Origin: a bacterium
GTDB lineage: Bacteria; Gemmatimonadota; Gemmatimonadetes; Gemmatimonadales; Gemmatimonadaceae
DNA: 29,179 nucleotides
Assembly: GCA_021802745.1 (NCBI GenBank)
Contig: JAJZRK010000007.1
Location: 1-29,179, forward strand
Reading direction: 5' to 3'
The notes beneath the pieces are model-generated. The model searched no databases and was not told where the DNA came from. It worked only from the letters and a program-made list of their open reading frames with translations. Numbering within the stretch: the stretch's first letter is position 1; every line of letters starts with the position of its first letter. The translations under genes were made by a program, and so were the position numbers. Below are positions 23,580 to 29,179 of the stretch, piece by piece.

Positions 23580-26500
23580 CTACGGAATGCGGCGGCCGGT
23601 GCCGCCGCCGGCTCCCGCGGCGCCGGGGCGAAGTGTCGGGTTCTTGACCGATTCGGGCACGTCGGCCCACTGCTCGGGCGACAACACCTTCTGGATGGAC
23701 TTTGTGGCTTCTATGTAGTTGTTGCGCGCTTCCTGCAGCAGCGGCTGGAGCTTGGGGAAGAGCGTCTGCATGTCGCCACCGCTCTTGGCTTCCTTCTGCA
23801 TCTGCGCCTCGAGCCGCTTGGTCACCGCGGTGGTTTTGTCATCGAGCGAATCGCCGATCGCCTTGAGCGCCGTCACTTGTGCCGGCGTGAGCTTGAGCTG
23901 CGCGCGCAGGTCGAGCATCGGCCGGATCGGGTCGGGCGCGAGGCGCCGGGCAATCATGCGCACATCCAGTCGCGGGCGATTGCCCGTGCTCGCGTTGAGC
24001 ATCCCTTCCAGCAGCTGCCGCTGACGGTCCACGCCGACCTGCAAGCGCGCCGTGAGCGCAATCTGGAACGGGTTGCGCAGCGCCGAACGCGACAGCGCGT
24101 TGCTGCCGAATCGTTCGTTGACGACGTAGCGGAACGCCTTGGCGGTCGGGTCGAAGCCCCGCACGTACAGCAGCGTGTTGTCCACGAACGTGGGCTGGCC
24201 CCATCCGCGCAGGTTGTCTGAGCCGTGCAGCAGCTGGTCGAGGCCGGCGAGCGGATTCATCAGCCCGACCTGCAGCTGCAGGCGGCGGCCGACGGTCGGG
24301 CCGAGCTGCGGGCGAAGGTTGAGCTGCAGGTCGAGCGACGTATACCATGCCGTCCGGCAGCTGTTGCGGCCGGCGATGCTTCCCATCTGCGCACGCAGGC
24401 ACTCGCGCGCCGGTCTAGGCGCGAGCGCGAGCAGCCGCTGCATGCCGTTGGCGATCGCGGTGTCGAGCGCGGTGGCCGGGTCGAAGACGAAGGCGCGGTC
24501 GTTGCGCGAGCCGTCGCCGTTGATGTCGCCGCCGACGCGCGGCGTGTACGGCTGGCCCGATTGCACGCGCAGCACGCCGGTGACGTCGAGCCACGGCCGC
24601 GCCAGCCAGGTGAGCGAGCCATTCACGCCATGCCGGCGCTCGAGGTCGCTCGTGGTGACGCCAATGATGTTGGGATCGCCGCCCGTGGTCGGCGAGGCGA
24701 ACCCACCCTGCGCGCTGCCGCCGGAGAAGCTCGACTGGTCGGTGGAGCGCGTGAACGTGTACGATACGCTCCAGACGAGCTGGCGGAACGAGTTGCCGTT
24801 GAGCGACGTGGTGACCTGCATCGTATGCGAAGCGAGCGGCGACGCGACCTCCAGCACGTAGCCGTACTCGGGATGCACGCGCGACGCTGCGAGCGTCGTG
24901 ATGCCCGAGTTCGGCACGATGGTGGCGGCGGGCACGTAGACCGGCCGGTTGCCTTCGCGCGACAGGCCGAATTGCGGCGTGGCCGCGAGGTTGAGGTCGG
25001 TCACGCCGTACTGGTTCGTGCCCAGGGAGTACGACGCGTCCACGCTCGCGTTGTAGCGCTGGCGGAAACGCTTCGACAGGCCGAGCGAGCCGCGAATGGC
25101 GCGCGGCGTGGCGAAGTCCGGGGCGAAGGTGGTGACGTTGGGACGCGTGCGGCTCAGCGGCACGCTGGGGCCGGAGCCGTCGGCGCAGGTTGTTGGAATC
25201 GTGGAGAAGTCGTGCAGGTACGCGTTCCAGTCCGGAGTCGGCACCGAGGAACCCACGCAGACCAGCTGCGTCTCACCGCCCGGCAGGCCGGTGGCGTCAA
25301 TGGCCGACGAAAAGAGCTGCGTGGGTGCCCGTCCGCGAAACTCGCCGACGCCTCCGCGGATGATCCACGGCTGCGGAATCTGCGGTGCCGACGCGTTCGG
25401 CACCACGCCGCCGAGCATGCCGGCGAGTCCGCCCCGGGCGCCACCGGCGCGACCACCGCCCGCCGCCCCACCGAACGCCCCTCCGAACGCGCCGCCGCCT
25501 GCGCGCTGTCCGCCGCCGGCGCCTTCCTGGCCCGGCCGATTGGCGCGCCGCCCGGTGTCGGGCGGCAGGCCGAGCGTCAGCGTGAAGCCAATGCGCGGAC
25601 TGATGCGAACGTCGGCCGGGATGCGGTCGGTGCGCAGCCCGAACTTGGCATCAATATCAGGATTGTACTTCGGCTGGCCATCCACGGCGCTTCCCTCGCC
25701 GCGCAGGCCGTACGTCAATTGAAAAGCACGACTCGGCCGCCAGATGTCGCCGAGATACATCGCCGCCGTGACGGCACCACCCGTGCGCTGTGCTGGCGCA
25801 AACGAGCGGCTGAACTGACTTGGGTGGTTGGCGTCGAGATCGGCCAGCGACTGGAACTGGAAATTTCCCGACCGGTTGGATCCCGCCGTGGTGCGAAAGC
25901 TGGAGCGATTCAGGAGTCCGCCGAGCTTCCACCGGTGCTTGCCGCCCCCGGAGAGCCACGAGAGTTCGTCGGTGACCTCGAGCTGGTTGGAGGCATTGTC
26001 GTTGGGGAGCGCGCCGTTGCCGCCGAAGTCGAGGCCGGTGATCGCCGTCTGGCCCGTGGAAAGCGTGCTCCCGACGAGCACGCGTCCTTCGGGAAGGCGC
26101 AGGTACGGATTGGCCCCCCGCGTGTCGAGGCCGTACGAGCCCTTGAATTCGTTGAGGAACTGCCCGACGACCGACGAGAGCGAGACGAGGCCGCCCACGC
26201 CGCTCCCCTTCTGCTCACCGGCGTGCGTGGGCACGCTCCGCGCGGAGCTGCGGAAGCCGTCGAGCAGGGTGCCCGACACGTTGGCGCGCAGCGAGAGCGA
26301 GTGCGCCTCGGTGAGCTGCTGGTCGAGGCGCACGATGCCGGTGGCGTTGTCGTTGACGCGGTCATCGGGCACCAGCGCGTTCCGCAGCGGCAGCCCGTAG
26401 CGCGTGAGGAGCGAGAGGAACCGTGCGGCCGAGTCGGACTGCACGTTGAGCGCCTCGAGGGTCTGCGTGCCGGCGCCGAGCAGCGACTGCAGCGCGTCGA

Positions 26501-27398
26501 GGCGGCGGCGCACCTGGAAGCTGGCGAACCAGAACGTCCGGTCGCGCGCGATGGGCCCCCCCACGCCGCCGCTCACCTGATGCTGCGTGTAGGCGCCGCT
26601 GAAGGTCGTGGTGGCGTCGTCGCCGGTGGCGAACTCGAGGTCCGGGTCGCGCAGGGCGTAGGCGAGCGATCCCGAGACATCGTTGGTGCCGCCGCGGGTG
26701 GTGGACGCCACCTGAGCGCCCGTGAAGAGTCCTCGCGCGATGTCGTACGTGCTTGTGATCACGCGCGTGGAGCGCACCGCCTCGGCGGGCACCGAGCCGC
26801 CGAACGAGAGGCCGTCGAGCGTGACGAGGTTCTGGTCGGCGCGCTGGCCGGCGACGGAGAAGCCCGCCGCCGTGGAGTCGGTGCCCGTGAGGCCAACGAC
26901 GCCGGGTGACAGCGCGGCGATGGCGTTGATGTCCGATGCATCAATGGGCAGGCGCAGCAGTTGTTCGCCGGTGAGTGCGCGCTCCATGCTGCCCGGTGTC
27001 GGCTGATTGTCGTTCGACCGGGGTGTCTGACGTGCGCTGACGGTCACCGTGCCGAGCAGCGTGGGTGACAGCCGGAAGTCGGCAACGAGGCGGTCCTCGT
27101 CGGCGAGCCGAACGAGGTTGACCGTGGCGGGCTGCAGGCCGATGGCGCGCGCGGTGACGCTGTACTGGCCGCCACCGTCGGGGAAGAGCAGGGTGTACTG
27201 TCCCTTCTCGTTGGTCGTTCGCACCCGGGTGATGCCGGTTTCCACCGACGTCACCTCCACCCGCGCATTCGCCACCGGGCGGTTTTCGGCGTTGCGCACC
27301 GAGCCGGTGATGATGTCGGTCGTGGCGCCTACCTGTGCGAGCGCCAGGGCGGGCGCGAGCAGGAGGAACAACGGGAGGAGGGTGCGGCAGGTGCGCAT
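23580..27398 (-). CDS. TonB-dependent-receptor-like outer-membrane protein with C-terminal LTxxQ (Spy-like) domain
   Basis: 1272 residues. Signal peptide 1-22 (TLLPLFLLLAPALALAQ); carboxypeptidase-regulatory beta-sandwich (about 27-112, ITGSVRNAENRPVANARVEV); plug (about 125-240, VAGQRADQNLVTLDGLSFGG); then a long 22-strand-type barrel to about 1125. This is the architecture of SusC-like/OmpA-related TonB receptors for oligomeric substrates. A Gly-rich loop of about 55 residues (around 610-670) interrupts the barrel. After the last likely strand (NPFQIALTARLQVGV) comes a helical domain with LKLTPAQ (about 1168-1174) and VLSPEQW (about 1238-1244), the Spy/CpxP signature, then a Gly-rich tail. 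Barrel C-termini face the periplasm, so this domain should too. It lies last in a sigma / one-TM partner / Spy operon. The substrate is unknown. Confidence 0.9.
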   Translation of the reverse strand: MRTCRTLLPLFLLLAPALALAQVGATTDIITGSVRNAENRPVANARVEVTSVETGITRVRTTNEKGQYTLLFPDGGGQYSVTARAIGLQPATVNLVRLADEDRLVADFRLSPTLLGTVTVSARQTPRSNDNQPTPGSMERALTGEQLLRLPIDASDINAIAALSPGVVGLTGTDSTAAGFSVAGQRADQNLVTLDGLSFGGSVPAEAVRSTRVITSTYDIARGLFTGAQVASTTRGGTNDVSGSLAYALRDPDLEFATGDDATTTFSGAYTQHQVSGGVGGPIARDRTFWFASFQVRRRLDALQSLLGAGTQTLEALNVQSDSAARFLSLLTRYGLPLRNALVPDDRVNDNATGIVRLDQQLTEAHSLSLRANVSGTLLDGFRSSARSVPTHAGEQKGSGVGGLVSLSSVVGQFLNEFKGSYGLDTRGANPYLRLPEGRVLVGSTLSTGQTAITGLDFGGNGALPNDNASNQLEVTDELSWLSGGGKHRWKLGGLLNRSSFRTTAGSNRSGNFQFQSLADLDANHPSQFSRSFAPAQRTGGAVTAAMYLGDIWRPSRAFQLTYGLRGEGSAVDGQPKYNPDIDAKFGLRTDRIPADVRISPRIGFTLTLGLPPDTGRRANRPGQEGAGGGQRAGGGAFGGAFGGAAGGGRAGGARGGLAGMLGGVVPNASAPQIPQPWIIRGGVGEFRGRAPTQLFSSAIDATGLPGGETQLVCVGSSVPTPDWNAYLHDFSTIPTTCADGSGPSVPLSRTRPNVTTFAPDFATPRAIRGSLGLSKRFRQRYNASVDASYSLGTNQYGVTDLNLAATPQFGLSREGNRPVYVPAATIVPNSGITTLAASRVHPEYGYVLEVASPLASHTMQVTTSLNGNSFRQLVWSVSYTFTRSTDQSSFSGGSAQGGFASPTTGGDPNIIGVTTSDLERRHGVNGSLTWLARPWLDVTGVLRVQSGQPYTPRVGGDINGDGSRNDRAFVFDPATALDTAIANGMQRLLALAPRPARECLRAQMGSIAGRNSCRTAWYTSLDLQLNLRPQLGPTVGRRLQLQVGLMNPLAGLDQLLHGSDNLRGWGQPTFVDNTLLYVRGFDPTAKAFRYVVNERFGSNALSRSALRNPFQIALTARLQVGVDRQRQLLEGMLNASTGNRPRLDVRMIARRLAPDPIRPMLDLRAQLKLTPAQVTALKAIGDSLDDKTTAVTKRLEAQMQKEAKSGGDMQTLFPKLQPLLQEARNNYIEATKSIQKVLSPEQWADVPESVKNPTLRPGAAGAGGGTGRRIP

Positions 27399-27487
27399 CG
27401 GCAGAAGCGCGCCACAGCGGCGGTGCGCGCAAGCAGGGGGGAATGGGGGGACGCTCAGGATGACGCGTCCCGCGCCGGAGCGTTAAT

Positions 27488-27997
27488 TCACGGACGCGGC
27501 ATCGGTCGCGCCCAGTCGCCGCCGCCGCGCGTCGGTTCGCCGTTGGGAAAGCGCCGGCGTCGCTCCGCCTCGCGCTTGGCATGCGCCGAATCGAGCTGGG
27601 CGCGCTGCACGGGCGTGAGGATGCTGTCCATCGAGCGCCGCGTCTGGGCCATGAGCGAATCAATGGCGGGCTGCGTGGACTTGCGGATCTCGCGGAACCC
27701 GCGCATCTGCCGCTCGACCAGCGTGTCAATGCGCACCGCCTGGTCCTTGGTGAGCTTCAGTTCCGCGGGCATCATGGCACTCGGGCGCCGCGGCGGGGCG
27801 CGGTGGTCGCCGCGCGGCGGTCCGCTGCGTTCGGCCCACTTCCGCGGTCGCAGCACGGTGCGCTCCAGCGCCACGCCGCCGATCACGCCGGCGAAGGCGA
27901 CGACGATGAGTACGCCCACCGCGAGCAGGCGCGTGGAGCGCGCGGGCGGGGCAAGCGGGGCGTCATCGGTCGCGTCGGGCGTCGTCTTGTCGGTCAT
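27488..27997 (-). CDS. Membrane-anchored Spy/CpxP-like (LTxxQ) protein of the distal sigma operon
   Basis: 169 residues from ATG 27997, which overlaps the upstream one-TM gene stop (ATGA); the frame is open further upstream but only as an Arg-rich shadow. A short acidic cytoplasmic leader is followed by one TM segment (about 24-43, LLAVGVLIVVAFAGVIGGVA) and a periplasmic helical domain with LKLTKDQ and SILTPVQRAQLD, the paired LTxxQ signature. A Pro/Arg-rich linker and tail flank it. It occupies the same place relative to its sigma factor as the 21290-21655 protein does, but contains a few histidines (e.g. GDHRAPP, DSAHAKRE). The likely role is envelope sensing or chaperoning linked to the sigma/anti-sigma pair. 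Confidence 0.8.
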   Translation of the reverse strand: MTDKTTPDATDDAPLAPPARSTRLLAVGVLIVVAFAGVIGGVALERTVLRPRKWAERSGPPRGDHRAPPRRPSAMMPAELKLTKDQAVRIDTLVERQMRGFREIRKSTQPAIDSLMAQTRRSMDSILTPVQRAQLDSAHAKREAERRRRFPNGEPTRGGGDWARPMPRP

Positions 27998-28383
27998 CGG
28001 TCTACCGCCATCGCAATGAGGAACTCCGTGGAATCGGGCCCGACGACGGCGTCGGTAACTGCCGAGCGCGAGCCGTCGGCCACGGCGCCCCGCAGGTCGG
28101 TGGCGGCTGCCTGGGCGGCGAGTTCGGCCTCGTTGCGCACCGACCGGTTGAGGATGACGGCGGCGATCAGCGCCGCCGCAATGCCAATGGGCACGGCGGC
28201 GCGCCCGTAGCGCGCCACCCAACCGTACCATGACGTGTCAACGCGCCGCATGCCGCAGCGCCGCGCGGCCACGACAATGCGCTCACGCAGCCGCTCCTCG
28301 CGCAGCAGCGCCCCGAGCACGGGCTCGCGTTCGGGGTCCTGCGCCAGGAACTCGTCAGCTGGATTGAACAGGTCGTCCGTCAT
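27994..28383 (-). CDS. One-TM protein, putative anti-sigma factor of the distal operon
   Basis: 129 residues from ATG 28383, overlapping the sigma-factor stop (ATGA) at its start and the Spy-like gene (ATGA) at its end. The N-terminal ~60 residues are cytoplasmic and helical (PADEFLAQDPEREPVLGALL then REERLRERIVVAARR). One TM segment lies at about 62-79 (AAVPIGIAAALIAAVIL), followed by a ~50-residue periplasmic tail. No zinc anti-sigma motif is present. Assignment as anti-sigma rests on size, topology and tight coupling to the sigma gene. Confidence 0.6.
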   Translation of the reverse strand: MTDDLFNPADEFLAQDPEREPVLGALLREERLRERIVVAARRCGMRRVDTSWYGWVARYGRAAVPIGIAAALIAAVILNRSVRNEAELAAQAAATDLRGAVADGSRSAVTDAVVGPDSTEFLIAMAVDR

Positions 28384-28958
28384 GAAGTCCCTCCATCCCG
28401 CAGCGGTGCCAGCGATGCCCGCAGGCTCTTCTTGGCCTGATGCAGGTGCCACCGCACGTTCTCGGGCGTCAGGCCGAGGTGTTCGGCGATCTCGGCGCCC
28501 TTCCATCCTTCCACTTCGAACAGCATCACGATCTCCCGCTGCCGCGGCGTCAGCTCCGCGAGCGCCGCGTCGAATCGTTCCCGCACTTCGGTGTTGATCA
28601 TGACCTCATCCGGCAGTGCGTCCGGTGAGGCGGCATCGGGCAGTTCAGGCTCGGTGTGCCGCACTCGCCGGGCGCGCAGCTGGTTGATGCCCAGGTTGCG
28701 CAGCAATGTGAAGAACCAGGGTCCGAACGGCCGGCCTGGATCGAGCAGCGGGAGGCGGTCGAGGGCGCGCAGGAAGGCATCCTGTACGAGATCTTCCGCA
28801 TCACTGCGGTCCCCAAGCAGTCGCTCAGCGGCGACGAGAGCACCCGGGAGATGGCGACGAACGAGCGCATCAAACGCCGCCGGGTCGCCGCGCCGTGCGC
28901 GCGCGACCAACGCCGTTTCGTCTGCGTCGGAAGCCGGCTCGCGGGTGGGCTCTCGCAT
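28380..28958 (-). CDS. ECF (sigma-70 family) RNA polymerase sigma factor, distal operon
   Basis: 192 residues from ATG 28958, chosen over a TTG at 28970 because GAGGAA (28963-28968) sits 4 nt before it. Region 2: FDALVRRHLPGALVAAERLL, SDAEDLVQDAFLRALDRL and FGPWFFTLLRNLGINQLRAR. Region 4: LTPRQREIVMLFEVEGWKGA and EIAEHLGLTPENVRWHLHQA, a helix-turn-helix. It probably directs transcription of its own operon, including the TonB-dependent-receptor-like gene. A stable hairpin lies directly upstream of its ribosome binding site, and an incomplete gene on the same strand ends 73 bp upstream. Confidence 0.95.
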   Translation of the reverse strand: MREPTREPASDADETALVARARRGDPAAFDALVRRHLPGALVAAERLLGDRSDAEDLVQDAFLRALDRLPLLDPGRPFGPWFFTLLRNLGINQLRARRVRHTEPELPDAASPDALPDEVMINTEVRERFDAALAELTPRQREIVMLFEVEGWKGAEIAEHLGLTPENVRWHLHQAKKSLRASLAPLRDGGTS

Positions 28959-28978
28959 CCAATTCCTCAAACACGCGA

Positions 28979-29005
28979 CCGGGCGCGGCCGTTAGCCGCG
29001 CCCGG
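28979..29005 (-). terminator. GC-rich hairpin immediately ahead of the distal sigma-factor gene
   Basis: Perfect 11-bp stem CCGGGCGCGGC (28979-28989, plus-strand sequence) with GCCGCGCCCGG (28995-29005) and a 5-nt loop. It follows the upstream gene and ends about 10 nt before the GAGGAA ribosome binding site. There is no T-tract, so it may be a weak terminator, attenuator or processing barrier rather than a full stop. Confidence 0.6.
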
Positions 29006-29031
29006 GGCAAGGGGGATCGCGCAGCGGGCCG

Positions 29032-29179
29032 TCATCGGGCCGGCGGCCGGCCGCCGTCAGGCCGACCGCCCCCCGGAGTGCCGGCGGCGGGCAGCGATCG
29101 GCCAAAGCCATCGGCGTCGTCCTTCCAGTACGACTCAGCCTTCGGCTGCTGTTCCACGGTCAGGAGCTTGAGCGCAGCC
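29032..29179 (-). CDS. 3' end of a gene running in from the right edge, LTxEQ-containing C-terminus
   Basis: Open minus-strand frame from the window edge to TGA at 29034-29032, giving the last 48 residues of a protein. It starts AALKLLTVEQQPKAESYWKD and ends in a Gly/Pro/Arg-rich tail (AAGTPGGGRPDGGRPPAR). The LLTVEQQ piece followed by a Gly/Pro/Arg-rich end resembles the C-terminus of the receptor-like protein at 23580-27398 (VLSPEQW, then a Gly/Arg tail). It may therefore be a paralogue of that protein or a free Spy-like protein. The rest is outside the window, so the family is uncertain. Confidence 0.55.
   Translation of the reverse strand, partial: AALKLLTVEQQPKAESYWKDDADGFGRSLPAAGTPGGGRPDGGRPPAR

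Noticed and set aside
24225..26909. An 894-codon plus-strand open frame opposite the receptor-like gene
   Set aside because: Biased composition (Arg/Ala/Glu/Gly), no motif, and entirely within a recognisable receptor gene on the other strand.

Overview
The window is high-GC bacterial chromosomal DNA. The gene content points to Gemmatimonadota or a similar high-GC, double-membrane environmental lineage: ECF sigma factors heading envelope operons, TonB-type proteins, a SusC-like outer-membrane receptor with a carboxypeptidase-regulatory N-terminus, Gly-rich membrane-fusion proteins, a large M14 peptidase and Spy-like LTxxQ proteins. The assignment is inferred from family content; there is no rRNA or other marker gene. 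I saw no tRNA, rRNA, CRISPR array, transposase or phage gene.

Region 1 (1-6915, + strand) is a Type I restriction-modification island. The 3' part of hsdM, hsdS and a DUF3800 gene follow each other with 4-nt start/stop overlaps. A nested stem-loop and a TGATATAAT extended -10 element then precede a second unit: hsdR, split into two ORFs at a TGATG overlap between Walker A and the DEGH box, and a YgjP-type metallopeptidase. hsdS and the DUF3800 gene look less GC-rich than the rest, as expected for a horizontally moving defence locus.

Region 2 (7268-16899) holds separate housekeeping and signalling genes. They are a soluble PAS-histidine kinase-receiver hybrid (+), an exported two-PDZ protein (+), a large secreted M14 carboxypeptidase-like protein (-), a Kup potassium transporter (-), a PadR-family repressor with a probable autoregulatory operator (-), and a TonB-like protein (+). 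Strong hairpins separate several of them. A composite inverted repeat of about 134 bp lies between the M14 and kup genes.

Region 3 (16938-29179, - strand) contains two similar operons. The distal one, read right to left, has an ECF sigma factor, a one-TM partner (putative anti-sigma), a one-TM Spy-like protein, and a TonB-dependent-receptor-like outer-membrane protein whose own C-terminus is another LTxxQ domain. An HD-domain gene follows. The proximal one has an ECF sigma factor, one-TM partner, Spy-like protein, TolC-like channel, membrane-fusion lipoprotein with a large insert, and a MacB-like permease without its ATPase. The sigma / one-TM partner / Spy-like order recalls CnrH/CnrY/CnrX, the metal-responsive sigma system that controls an efflux pump in Cupriavidus. 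Here the pump is ABC3/MacB-like rather than RND, and the proximal Spy-like protein has no histidine or cysteine. This doubled sigma/partner/Spy layout is the best candidate for a little-described system in the window.
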